Assembly (NCBI RefSeq): GCF_020037015.1
Contig: NZ_JAIQDE010000032.1
Location: 27,630-91,629, forward strand
Source of the DNA: Corallococcus sp. AS-1-6
GTDB lineage: Bacteria; Myxococcota; Myxococcia; Myxococcales; Myxococcaceae
DNA length: 64,000 bases
Direction: 5' to 3'
Every line of letters begins with the position of its first letter. The stretch's first letter is position 1. This document shows, piece by piece, positions 27,714 to 36,555 of this stretch. The position numbers were made by a program, and so were the translations under genes. The notes beneath the pieces are model-generated. The model did not search any database, was not told the origin of the DNA, and saw only the letters and a list, made by a program, of their open reading frames with translations.

Positions 27714-27891
27714 GGGGGAACTCGGGGGATGAGACGGGGGCACGCGCGGGAAGCGTGAACACGGCCCACACTCCGGGTCGTGATTGCCAAACTCGTAGCA
27801 CTCCCTGTCACATGTGTAAATCCCAACCCCTCTCAAAGCCCTCCCGGGTGGCCGCCACCCCATGCCGTACAGCCTGAAGGTGAGCCACTAC

Positions 27892-27920
27892 TCGCGCGGG
27901 CGCATGCGTGTCCCGCGCGA
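27892..27920. terminator. Hairpin downstream of lipoprotein paralogue 2
   Basis: A 9 bp stem (TCGCGCGGG and complement) with an 11-base loop is placed 24 bp past the stop of the gene ending at 27945. It is homologous to the 25693-25733 terminator, which fits duplication of gene plus terminator. Confidence 0.6.
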
Positions 27921-27944
27921 CAAGTGTTTCATGGCCTGATGGTC

Positions 27945-30431
27945 CTATTGGGAACTGGCCGCGAAGCAGGCGGGGAGTGCCCCAGGCTCGCCATCCTTCA
28001 CGGCATAGTCATACCGGCAGACGCACTCCATGTTCAGGCAGACGAACCCCGCGCTGATCAGGCACCGGTTCCCACAGGCTCCGCAGTTGGCGTTGCTGTT
28101 GAGGTTGGTGCAGACACCATTGCACATGGCCACATCCGGACCGTTGCAGGTCGCCGGGCAGACGCCGTTCGAGCACGTCCCACCACCGGGGCAGGACATC
28201 TGGGTGCCGGAGCAGCTTCCTCCGCTGTCGCACGTGTCGCCCGTGGTGCAGGAGTTGCCGTCGTTGCAGGAGACGCCCGTGGTGTCCCGCTCGCATGTAT
28301 TCGTGATGGTGCGGCTGGCGCTCCCGCTACAGGACCCAGAGGCGCAGAGCAGCGTCGTCTCCACGAGGGACTGGGTGCCCGTCCGGCCGCACGTTCCACT
28401 GAAGCCGCCACAAGCAGACCAGGGGCCGATATTGATTCCGCAAACGGTGCCCGTCGTGGAACGGCCGCAGTTCCCCTGCTCCGTCGTGGTGAAGCTTCCA
28501 CACGAGCCTGACGAGCACGTCCGCGTCGTCACGCTGCGCGACTGGGTCCCGCTCTCGGCGCAAGTCCCCGAGTAGCTGCACGCGCCCCAACTGCCCGCCG
28601 TGGTGGTGCCGCACGACTTGCCCTCGGTGCTGCGGTAGCAGTCCGCCGTCTCCGTGCCCGTGTAGGCCTGGCACGTGCCAGCGGAGCAGATGCGCTCCGT
28701 GACGGTGCGCGACTGGACGCCGTCCTCCGCGCAGGTGCCCGAATAGCTGCAAGAGCCCCAGCTCCCCGTCGTCGTGCTCCCGCAGGTGAAGCCGTCCGTG
28801 TCGCGCGTGCAGGCGCGGGTCTCCGTGGTGGTGGACGCCTGGCAGCCTCCGTTGAAGCACGCCTGCACCGTGACCGTCCGCGACTGCGTGCCTGCCTCTC
28901 CACATGCCCCGGAGAACCCCTCACACGGTCCCCAGGCGCTCTCCGAGCCGCCGCCGCACGTCGTGCCGTTACCCACCGCCGCGTCGCCCGGGCACTGCGC
29001 GCTGCTGCCCGTGCAGTACTCTGCCGTGTCACAGACACCGGAGGCCCCGCGGCACACCGTGGACGCGGGCTTGAAGCTCCAGCCCGTCGTGGACAGCGTC
29101 GGGTTGCACACCTGGCACGCGCCGGCCGGGTTCGTGGCCCCGGAGGCGTAGAGGGTGCCGTTGATGAAGCAGTTCGCGGAGCACTGGCCGGACGCGTCGC
29201 AGATGCTCCCCGCGCCGCAACTGGTCCCCGCAGCAACGTCGCCGTCCGCCGGACACTGCGCGCTGCCGCCCGTGCAGTACTCCACCGCGTCGCAGGCATC
29301 CGCCGCGCCACGGCACTGCGTGGCCGGGGACTGGAAGCTCCAGGCCGACGTGGACCGGGCCGGGTCGCACACCTGGCACGGGCCCGCCGGGTTCGCCGTC
29401 CCCGCCGCGTACAGCGTCCCACCGATGTAGCAACTGGAGATGCATTGCGCGGAGGCGTTGCACACGTTGCCCGCGCCGCAAACCGTGCCCACGGCCAGCA
29501 CCGGATGCAGGCACGTGCCCGACGCATCACAGACGTCCGTGGTGCAGGGGTTGCCGTCGTCCACGCACGCCGTTCCCACCGGCTGCTTCAGGTCCGGAGG
29601 GCACTCGCCCCCCGCGCCCGTGCAGGTCTCCGCCACGTCACAGGGGCCCACCGCCGCGCGGCACGCCGTGCCCTGCGTCCGGGGCGCGTACGTGCACACC
29701 CCCGTTTCCGGCTGACAGGCCCCGGCGTTCTCCAGGCAGACGCCGCCCGGTGACTCGCACAGTGTCATCGTGCCGCTTCCGCAGAGCGCGTCGGCGCCGC
29801 AGGTCTCACCGCGGGTGCAGGCATTGCCGTCATCACACGCGGTGCCCGCGGGCTTCGGCGCGTAGGTGCAGGCCCCCTGCGAACAGGTGCCCGCAGCCTC
29901 GTGACACTGGCTCGGCGGAGTGCCGCAGGTCTTGAGCGTGCCCGAGCAGGCGTTCTCCCCTTCCCCATCGCAGACATCCTCCAGGGTGCAGGCGTCTCCG
30001 TCGTCACACGCCGTGCCGCGAGGGACGACGGTGCAGAGGCCCTCGTTGCCGGGCAGGTTGCACGCGTCGCATCTGCCGCTACAGGCCGAGTCACAGCAGA
30101 CGCCATCCGCGCAGCTTCCGCTCTGGCAGTCGCGGTTGGCGACACACGCCTCGCCGTTCTCCTTCGTCGTTCCCCACTGCGCCTCCACCGGCGTGGGGAT
30201 GATGACCGTGGGCTGGACGCAGTCGCCCCCGGCGCAGACCTGTCCGTCGGGACACACCACCCCGATACAGGCTTCATCGATACAGCCTCCGTCCTGGCAT
30301 GCCTCGCCCGCGAGACAGCCCGCATCGCAGGCGTCCTCCGGTTCATCCGAGGCGCATTGGACCCACAACAGGGAAAAAACACACAACACGGCGGTGCCCG
30401 TCAGGGCACGCACGTTACGCAATAGGGGCAT
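27945..30431 (-). CDS. Cysteine-rich lipoprotein with disintegrin-like and thrombospondin-like repeats (paralogue 2)
   Basis: The product is 828 residues from ATG 30431, with lipobox WVQC (Cys26). The same module order as paralogue 1 is seen, with extra units: an additional CACTRGETCG/CESPGGVCLE block and three disintegrin-like units (CDVAETCTGAGGECP, CDAVEYCTGGSAQCP, CDTAEYCTGSSAQCP). Five or so thrombospondin-1-like repeats follow (G.WG.CSYSGTCAE.G.QSR.VT..C..G.C). The C-terminus differs from paralogue 1 after the CNGPD segment. It is predicted to be an outer-surface lipoprotein with many disulfides, perhaps an adhesin; that role is inference. About 70 percent of the length aligns by eye with paralogue 1. 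Confidence 0.75.
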   Translation of the reverse strand: MPLLRNVRALTGTAVLCVFSLLWVQCASDEPEDACDAGCLAGEACQDGGCIDEACIGVVCPDGQVCAGGDCVQPTVIIPTPVEAQWGTTKENGEACVANRDCQSGSCADGVCCDSACSGRCDACNLPGNEGLCTVVPRGTACDDGDACTLEDVCDGEGENACSGTLKTCGTPPSQCHEAAGTCSQGACTYAPKPAGTACDDGNACTRGETCGADALCGSGTMTLCESPGGVCLENAGACQPETGVCTYAPRTQGTACRAAVGPCDVAETCTGAGGECPPDLKQPVGTACVDDGNPCTTDVCDASGTCLHPVLAVGTVCGAGNVCNASAQCISSCYIGGTLYAAGTANPAGPCQVCDPARSTSAWSFQSPATQCRGAADACDAVEYCTGGSAQCPADGDVAAGTSCGAGSICDASGQCSANCFINGTLYASGATNPAGACQVCNPTLSTTGWSFKPASTVCRGASGVCDTAEYCTGSSAQCPGDAAVGNGTTCGGGSESAWGPCEGFSGACGEAGTQSRTVTVQACFNGGCQASTTTETRACTRDTDGFTCGSTTTGSWGSCSYSGTCAEDGVQSRTVTERICSAGTCQAYTGTETADCYRSTEGKSCGTTTAGSWGACSYSGTCAESGTQSRSVTTRTCSSGSCGSFTTTEQGNCGRSTTGTVCGINIGPWSACGGFSGTCGRTGTQSLVETTLLCASGSCSGSASRTITNTCERDTTGVSCNDGNSCTTGDTCDSGGSCSGTQMSCPGGGTCSNGVCPATCNGPDVAMCNGVCTNLNSNANCGACGNRCLISAGFVCLNMECVCRYDYAVKDGEPGALPACFAASSQ

Positions 30432-30536
30432 GGGGGTTTTCCAACGACGGGGCACAACGACAAACGCCCGAAGCCCCCAGGGCCGCATGGACCTGGAGGC
30501 TCGGGGCGGAAGCGGCGTCTCAAGACACCGCGACGG

Positions 30537-33500
30537 CTACGGCGCGAAGGTGCCCGTGACGAGCATCGCGTGCGCCTCCGGCCAGGCGGACCGGAAGGGG
30601 TGGCCCTGGAAGTCGGCGTTACCGGAGGAGGCCGCCTCCAGGATGGCGTAGTAGCGCTTGCCGGCCGCCAGCACGCCGGGCGGGAAGCGCAGCGACGTGG
30701 CCGCCGTGTACAACTGCGCCACCGGCCCGCCCGCGCTCTGCGCCGTGCGGCCCTGCGCGTTCACGAAGACCTCATAGACGCGGATACGGTAATGCGTGGC
30801 TGAGCCCACGGCGGGCGCGGTCCAGGAGAAGCGCGGCGTCAGGCCCACCCCCGTCAGCGTACCGAAGGCGTCCTGGCCCGCCAGCGTCGGCGAACGCGCG
30901 GGACTCAGCCGGGGCGCCAGCGCGGAGGCCTGGAACGCCGGCAGCGCGTCCGCCTGGCCCACCGTGGGGCGCACGGTCAGCGCCTGGGTCGCGCCTGGTG
31001 CCAGCAGCGGCACCGTGAAGGACGTCTCCGCCATGCCCGCCTGCGCGAAGCCCGGGTGGGGGTTGCCGAAGCTGAAGGCGAAGACGCGGTTCGCGGCGCC
31101 CGGGGTCGGGAAATAGGTCAGCAGGTCCGGCGCGGCCGTGTAGCTGCCCCGGGTGCCGTCCGGGAACGCCGCGACGAACAGCGCGTGGGCCGCCGGCTGG
31201 GCGCCGGGGTGCACCTGGGTGCGCAGCGCCTCGAAGTCCTGCGTGCGCAGGTCCACGTTCAGCACCTGCTCCTGCGCGAGCGCGGCCATGGTGCCCGCGA
31301 TGCTCGCCGTGCCGCCCTGGGCCACCGCCAGCGGCGCCGAGTAGGCCCGCGTCGCCGCCGTGTAGTTCACGGGCTCGCCGTTCGTCGCCTCCGACTTCAT
31401 GGACAGTTGGTGGAACGTCACCGTGTCGCCCGCGGAGTCCTCCACGAGGTTCGCGTTGCGCATGCCGGCGTACCGCAGCGTCTGGGTCCAGCGCTGGCTG
31501 CCCGCGGCCAGCGCGGCGCCCGTCAGCGCCAGCTCCGGCACGCCCTGCGCCCACAGGCCCGTGCCCGCGGAGAAGACCTCGATGTCGTCCCCCGCCTGCC
31601 AGGACGCCAGGCCCTGCAAGTCCACGGACAGGGTCGTGCTCGCGTTCGCCGGGGTCGCGTCCGGGCGGCCCTGCCCGTCACGCCCCAGGTCCGGCGCGCG
31701 CGAGGACGTCACGACGTAGTCCTTGCCCAGCCGCAGGTAGTACGCGCCCGAGGGGACGCCCTGGATGGTGAACGTGCCGTCCGCCGCGCCCGCGCCGTTG
31801 AACGTCGTGAACGAGCCGTCCCCCTGCTCCACCAGCGCCTGCACCACCGTGGCGCCCAGGTCCGCGCCCCGCGTCACCTGCGCGTTGCCCGTCGTCACGA
31901 AGCGGTCCACCGACGCGCCGCGCACGGCCAGCGGCTGGATGGTGAAGGCCTGGCTCGCCAGGGGCGGCAGCCCCGTCACCGACGCCACCAGCGTGTAGCC
32001 CACGCCCGACGCGTCGATGCTCAGGTCCGCGAACGTCGCGATGCCCGCCACCGGCGCGGCCTCCACCGTGCCCGACAGCGTGCCCGCGCCGGGGTTCGCG
32101 CCCAACGCCAGACGCACCGGGCCAGAGGGTGCCAGGGACGTGCGGCCCAGGCTGTCCAGCAGCACCACGCGCACGGCGGGAGTGATGGCGTTCGTCGCCA
32201 GCACGTCCGAGGGCTGCGTGAGGAAGCCCAGCGTCGTGGCGCACGCGGGGCCCGTCCAGGTGAGGGTGAAGGTCTGCACGGCCTCCAGTCCCTCCGCGTC
32301 CGTCACCCGCGCGCGAACCACCGGCGTCGCCTGCGCGTCGACGCAGGCGGGGGCCGTCCACGTCACTTCGCTGCCCTCGGAGATGGGGGCGGGCGTACCC
32401 AGGGTGCCCACCGGCGCCTCCCAGGCGAAGCCCAGGGCGGTGCCTTCCGGGTCCATGGCGCGGACGTTGAAGCGCACGATGCTGCCCGGGCCCACGGTGC
32501 GGGCCGTCTGGAACGCGCTGGTGATGCGCGGCGCCACGTTGGCGGTCACCGGCGCGCCCACGCACACGCCCAGGTGGCCCAGGCCCTCGCCGCCGCGGCC
32601 GTCCGTCACGCGCACGGTGAGCTGGCAGTTGTCACAGGTGTTCTGCGCGGGCAACTCCGTGGGGGTGAAGTGCGCGTTCGCCGTGCCCTCGTCCGTCCAG
32701 GTGCCCGCACAGCTCGCGGTCCAGGCGTAGTGGAGGTTCGCCGCCACGTCGTCGTTGTCCACGCCCTGGGCGCTCACGCCAATGGACTGGCCGGGGACGA
32801 CCTGCGTGGGGAAGCCGGTGAGCGACACCACCTGCGGCCAGGAGTTGAACCGGACGAAGACCTCCGCCTCACCCACGCCCGTGCCCTCCACCAGGATGGG
32901 GAAGCTCACCGCGGTGGACGCGCCCAGTTGATCCGCGACGGTCAGCGTCAGGGTCTGCACGCCCTTCGTCATGGGGGCCGTCCAGCGCGAGGACAGCGCC
33001 GCGGGGGTGCTGAAGGAGCCCGCCGTGGCCGTCCACGCGTACGTCAGCACGTCGCCGGTGTTCGGGTCGTAGGCCGTGGCCTGCACGTCCACGAAGCCGC
33101 CCATCTCCACCGAGGAGCGCGACACCACCAGCGAGGTGATGACGGGGCCGGCGTTCTCGAACTCGGGGGACGGGTCCACCTGCTGCAACAGGATGTTCAC
33201 CTGGACCGTCTGGTTGGCGGTGATGGTGACGTCCAATGCCTCACCCCGGTAGATGAGCCGCGCGTTCGAGTCATACGCGAAGGCCCGGAAGCGGCGCCCG
33301 GTGCCCGCGGGCATCTGGCTCAAGAGGCCCGTCCACACCGAACCATCCGGCGCGAGCTGCACGGTGAGCTCCGGCTGGCCCGGGCCATCCACCGTGAGGT
33401 CCACCCGCTGCACGTCGGAGGCGGTCACCGCCTGGTGCACGGCGACGACGAAGCGCGCGGCGCCTGCCTCCTCCGCCTGGGGCTCGGAGGGAGCGGCCGC

Positions 33501-33596
33501 CTTCTGACAGCCGGCCAGGGTGAGCAACGCGGACACGACGACCAGGAACCGTCCCCACGAAGGGGGCGGTGCCCGGAGAGGCATTTGAGCGGACAT
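30537..33596 (-). CDS. Large Ig/PKD-like repeat lipoprotein
   Basis: The product is 1019 residues from ATG 33596, with a lipoprotein signal (LLTLAGC, Cys30). A second ATG at 33584 is also possible. Three PKD/Ig-like domains with the DxxGDxLTYAW-type core are visible (VQATAYDPNTGDVLTYAWTA, VSAQGVDNDDVAANLHYAWTA, VRAMDPEGTALGFAWEA). A Big-type segment, a carboxypeptidase-regulatory-like segment (GTFTIQGVPSGAYYLRLG) and a C-terminal FN3-like domain (RFSWTAPAVGSATHYRIRVYEV) follow. No catalytic motif is seen. It is the first of three consecutive lipoprotein genes on this strand; gaps of 105 and 231 bp make separate promoters possible. Confidence 0.7.
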   Translation of the reverse strand: MSAQMPLRAPPPSWGRFLVVVSALLTLAGCQKAAAPSEPQAEEAGAARFVVAVHQAVTASDVQRVDLTVDGPGQPELTVQLAPDGSVWTGLLSQMPAGTGRRFRAFAYDSNARLIYRGEALDVTITANQTVQVNILLQQVDPSPEFENAGPVITSLVVSRSSVEMGGFVDVQATAYDPNTGDVLTYAWTATAGSFSTPAALSSRWTAPMTKGVQTLTLTVADQLGASTAVSFPILVEGTGVGEAEVFVRFNSWPQVVSLTGFPTQVVPGQSIGVSAQGVDNDDVAANLHYAWTASCAGTWTDEGTANAHFTPTELPAQNTCDNCQLTVRVTDGRGGEGLGHLGVCVGAPVTANVAPRITSAFQTARTVGPGSIVRFNVRAMDPEGTALGFAWEAPVGTLGTPAPISEGSEVTWTAPACVDAQATPVVRARVTDAEGLEAVQTFTLTWTGPACATTLGFLTQPSDVLATNAITPAVRVVLLDSLGRTSLAPSGPVRLALGANPGAGTLSGTVEAAPVAGIATFADLSIDASGVGYTLVASVTGLPPLASQAFTIQPLAVRGASVDRFVTTGNAQVTRGADLGATVVQALVEQGDGSFTTFNGAGAADGTFTIQGVPSGAYYLRLGKDYVVTSSRAPDLGRDGQGRPDATPANASTTLSVDLQGLASWQAGDDIEVFSAGTGLWAQGVPELALTGAALAAGSQRWTQTLRYAGMRNANLVEDSAGDTVTFHQLSMKSEATNGEPVNYTAATRAYSAPLAVAQGGTASIAGTMAALAQEQVLNVDLRTQDFEALRTQVHPGAQPAAHALFVAAFPDGTRGSYTAAPDLLTYFPTPGAANRVFAFSFGNPHPGFAQAGMAETSFTVPLLAPGATQALTVRPTVGQADALPAFQASALAPRLSPARSPTLAGQDAFGTLTGVGLTPRFSWTAPAVGSATHYRIRVYEVFVNAQGRTAQSAGGPVAQLYTAATSLRFPPGVLAAGKRYYAILEAASSGNADFQGHPFRSAWPEAHAMLVTGTFAP

Positions 33597-34115
33597 AGGG
33601 ATTGGGGGCGAAGGAGGGAGACCCGCGAGGGGATGCGACGGCGCGCGCGGGCGGCGCGACCCCGACCCACACCCTGGGTCGAGGTCTCGGCTTGGTAACA
33701 CCCAATCCAAGACATGCGAATTTTTCGTCTTTCAGACAAAACAACTCATGAAGTGGGTCTGTTTCGACAGACGTTTCAATTCAAACCCCCGGGTTGGGCA
33801 CTACCCACGAAGTCCGGTGGGCACTCCAACAGTGACGCCAGACATCCCTGAATGACTGTCATCACACGGCGCACCGAGACATGCGTCACCGCCAGAAAGG
33901 ACGGGGGTGGGGGCCTGATGACGCCAGACACCAGGGGCCTGACGGCAGTCACCAGCTTGGGGGCCTTCCGCGCCCCCTTGGACGGCCCGGCCTCCAGTCA
34001 TTCCAGGGACTTGGATCACATTGGAGAGCTGGCACGCGCCGTGCTCTAGCCCCCCACATCGCTGCACCGGACGGCAGCTCCCGGCCGCCCCATCCCATCT
34101 CCGAGGAACACCGCC
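33597..34115. other. Divergent intergenic region (519 bp)
   Basis: This stretch holds no convincing gene. Near the leftward lipoprotein gene is an imperfect 12 bp hairpin (33658-33686). It is followed by an AT-rich stretch (33715-33790, rich in TTTT and AAAACAA) that may contain that gene's promoter. The right end carries the sigma-54-type element at 34030-34045. Confidence 0.6.
34030..34045 (+). promoter_or_regulatory. Sigma-54 (-24/-12) promoter for the thaumatin-like gene
   Basis: TGGCAC - GCGCC - GTGCT has the obligatory GG and GC separated by ten bases and differs from the sigma-54 consensus (TGGCAC-N5-TTGCW) at one base. It lies about 70 bp upstream of the ATG at 34116. A sigma-54 activator gene (37546-38907) is in the same cluster and is a plausible regulator. 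Confidence 0.6.
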
Positions 34116-35201
34116 ATGGCGCTCTCCCCCCTGTCGAAGTCGTCCGTTCCCAGCTCCTCCTTCTCGCCCCGCACGTCCGCCACGGAGTTCTCCAGCCCGG
34201 TGTCGCGCCCCACGGCGGTGACGGCGGACGCGGCGAAGGCCAAGGGCGGCCCGGGGTCGCTCCAGGGGATGTTCCAGGCGGATGGCTTCGACGCGCCGGC
34301 GGGCGTGGGCAAGAAGGGCGCGCTCCAGGGTGGCAACCCCATGGAGCAGTTGGCCGAGATGGTCCAGATGCTGAAGCAGTTGGTGGAGTTGCTCGGTGGC
34401 ATGAACGGCGCCGGTGCGCAGCAGGGCGCCGCTCCGGCCATCGAGGGCGCGTCCGGCGCGGCGCAGGGTGGCGTGCCGGACCTGGGCGGTGACTCCTTCG
34501 GCGGCGTGCCGGACCTGGGCGGCGAGGGCGAGGGCGCGAGCGCCAACACCCTGCCCCCCGAGCAGGGCGCCGCGACCGCCGCCGCGGCCCCGGCCCCCGC
34601 GGCCCCCCAGCAGGACGCGGCCGTCGCCGGGCCCCAGTCCGTGGGCGCCCCGGGCGCGTCGAAGGGCAAGAACACGATTACCCTCAACAACGACGGCGAC
34701 AAGCCGATGACGGTGAACTTCACCCCCAACGCGGGCGAGAAGCCCGTCGACTCCGTCACGCTGAAGCCCGGTGAGAGCCGCACGGTGCAGTTCCCGGACA
34801 ACTGGTCCGGCAACTTCCGCAGCGACAGCGGCGACGGCAAGAACGCGACGCTCGGTGAAGTGAAGTTCGACGGCGGGTTCGGGAACACCTACTACGACGT
34901 CAGCTACATCGAAGGTCACAACACCTCGATGACCATCCAGCCGGAGGGCGGCGGCCGCCTGTCGGGCACGATGGACAACCTGCTCGCCTCCGCGCCTGAC
35001 TCCGTGAAGGCCAAGGGAGCGGACGGCTCCGCGTACGGCATCAAGAAGAGCACCACGTCCAACGTGCAGGATCCGGAGGTGGTAGACTTCTTCCGCAAGC
35101 ACGTCGGCGCGGATCAGGGCTACGTCATCCCCACGGATGACGCGAGCACGCTGGGCAGCAAGAACAGCAACCTCGTCGTCCACCTGAAGAACCTGGCCTG
35201 A
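34116..35201 (+). CDS. Protein with disordered N-terminus and thaumatin-like C-terminal domain
   Basis: The product is 361 residues. Residues 1-40 are Ser/Thr/Pro-rich. Residues 70-95 form an amphipathic helix (EQLAEMVQMLKQLVELLGG). Residues 95-180 are Gly/Ala/Pro-rich with a duplicated GGVPDLGG. From about 183 to 290 there is a beta-sandwich-like region; TLGEVKFDGG and YYDVSYIEGHNTSMTIQP (about 259-280) closely echo the TLAEF...FYDVSLVDGFN signature of thaumatin-like proteins. A classical signal peptide is absent, so export, if any, would need a dedicated route. A sigma-54-type promoter lies upstream, and the next gene follows after 25 bp. Confidence 0.5.
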   Translation: MALSPLSKSSVPSSSFSPRTSATEFSSPVSRPTAVTADAAKAKGGPGSLQGMFQADGFDAPAGVGKKGALQGGNPMEQLAEMVQMLKQLVELLGGMNGAGAQQGAAPAIEGASGAAQGGVPDLGGDSFGGVPDLGGEGEGASANTLPPEQGAATAAAAPAPAAPQQDAAVAGPQSVGAPGASKGKNTITLNNDGDKPMTVNFTPNAGEKPVDSVTLKPGESRTVQFPDNWSGNFRSDSGDGKNATLGEVKFDGGFGNTYYDVSYIEGHNTSMTIQPEGGGRLSGTMDNLLASAPDSVKAKGADGSAYGIKKSTTSNVQDPEVVDFFRKHVGADQGYVIPTDDASTLGSKNSNLVVHLKNLA

Positions 35202-35226
35202 TTCCCCCCTAGCGAGGCCCCCAGCC

Positions 35227-36495
35227 ATGAGCGTCCGCCTTCCGTCTGGCCTCCCCCGCCCGGGCCTGCCCCTGCAGAGCCCCGCGCAGGAGAAGGAGGA
35301 GAAGGCGCAGTCCGGTGAAGGCAAGTCATCGGGCAAGGCCACCGGCAAGGGCGGCGCAGGCAAGGGAGGCGTCGCCGTCAAGGGCGGCGCCGCGAAGGGC
35401 GCCTCCGCCAAGGGGGGCCTGGAGCAATCCGGCCCCCAGGACGGCATGGACTTCGGCCGCTCCGGCGAGGCGGAGCGCAACGAAGGCGGCGGCGCCAGGG
35501 CCCCGCAGCAGCAGGCCGGGATGGCGGCTGGCACGTCGCAGGGCGCCGCCCCCCTGGGCACCCTGGAGCAGCCCCCTGCCCTCGCGGCGCAGGCGCAGCA
35601 GACGGCCCCGGCGCTCCCCCAGCCTCCGCCCATGGCGCCGCAGGTGCCCGTGGCGCCCCAGTTGGAGCGCCGGTCCGGCACCGCTGACGCCTCCCGGGAG
35701 CGCACCGCGACGGAGGGGCAGTCCTCGGACGCCGCGAAGCAGGCGCTGGAGGGCCGCGCGAAGCTGCGCATCGCCGTCCTCAACCGGCTCCACCGCGGCC
35801 TCACGGAGGTGGAGGGGAAGATGACCGCCTTCCTCGCCAACCCCGGCCGCCAGGGCGTCGTCACCCTGCCGGTGGTGCTGAGCGTGAGCACCGTCACCTT
35901 CGAGTGGTGGAAGTCCGCGAACGCCGTCCCCGAGGACCGGGCCTACCTGGCCCAGGTCCTGGGCGAGCCCGGCACCGCGGACGACGCCACGCTCCTGGGC
36001 ACGCTGCGCGCGGAGATTGGCCAGGCCTTCGCGGAGTTCCCGCGCACGCCGCAGGGCGTGGAGGCCCGGAAGCTCTACGACGCCGTCCTCCAGAAGTACG
36101 AGGCCGCCCGCATCCAGCCCATCATCGCGGGCCACGACACCGGCCCCCTGGTGGAGGAGTGCGCGCGGCTGGGCCTGTCCTGCGAGAAGGACTTCACCCG
36201 CTCGCTGCTCCTGTCGCCGTGGATGCTGGCCACCAGCCAGAGCCCGGAAGAGGGCTCCGCGTCGCAGGTGATGGTGGCGGGCCTCACGCTGCCCCAACTG
36301 GGCGCGCTGGTGGGCCACCTGCGCCAGCTCAACCCGCTGCTCAGCAACCCCCAGTTGCGCGCGCTGCTGCTGCGCGCCTCCACGGACAAGCGGCTCGCGC
36401 TGCGCAAGGCGATGGGCCTGCAGGAGGTGGAGCAGGTGCAGGAGCTGGCGCGCCAACTGCTGCGGCTCCAGGCCGTACAGCACCTCGTCGTCTGA
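35227..36495 (+). CDS. Unknown protein, low-complexity N-terminus and helical C-terminal domain
   Basis: The product is 422 residues. The first 175 are Gly/Lys/Ala/Pro-rich and probably disordered (GKGGAGKGG repeats, then many Gln/Pro). The last 245 residues are predominantly helical, with Leu-rich heptad-like segments at the end (LQEVEQVQELARQLLRLQ). I do not recognise the family. It is probably translated with the preceding thaumatin-like gene (25 bp gap) under the same sigma-54 promoter. It may be a secreted or chaperone-like partner, but nothing in the sequence proves it. Confidence 0.55.
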   Translation: MSVRLPSGLPRPGLPLQSPAQEKEEKAQSGEGKSSGKATGKGGAGKGGVAVKGGAAKGASAKGGLEQSGPQDGMDFGRSGEAERNEGGGARAPQQQAGMAAGTSQGAAPLGTLEQPPALAAQAQQTAPALPQPPPMAPQVPVAPQLERRSGTADASRERTATEGQSSDAAKQALEGRAKLRIAVLNRLHRGLTEVEGKMTAFLANPGRQGVVTLPVVLSVSTVTFEWWKSANAVPEDRAYLAQVLGEPGTADDATLLGTLRAEIGQAFAEFPRTPQGVEARKLYDAVLQKYEAARIQPIIAGHDTGPLVEECARLGLSCEKDFTRSLLLSPWMLATSQSPEEGSASQVMVAGLTLPQLGALVGHLRQLNPLLSNPQLRALLLRASTDKRLALRKAMGLQEVEQVQELARQLLRLQAVQHLVV

Positions 36496-36505
36496 AGCCT
36501 TCGCG

Positions 36506-36533
36506 CGGCGGATGGACTCCAATCCATCCGCCG
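36506..36533. terminator. Bidirectional hairpin between convergent genes
   Basis: A perfect 11 bp stem (CGGCGGATGGA and its complement TCCATCCGCCG) has a 6-base loop. It sits 10 bp after the stop at 36495 and 22 bp from the stop of the opposite gene at 36556. Confidence 0.6.
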
Positions 36534-36555
36534 TCGGTCGTCACGGCTTCAAGGC

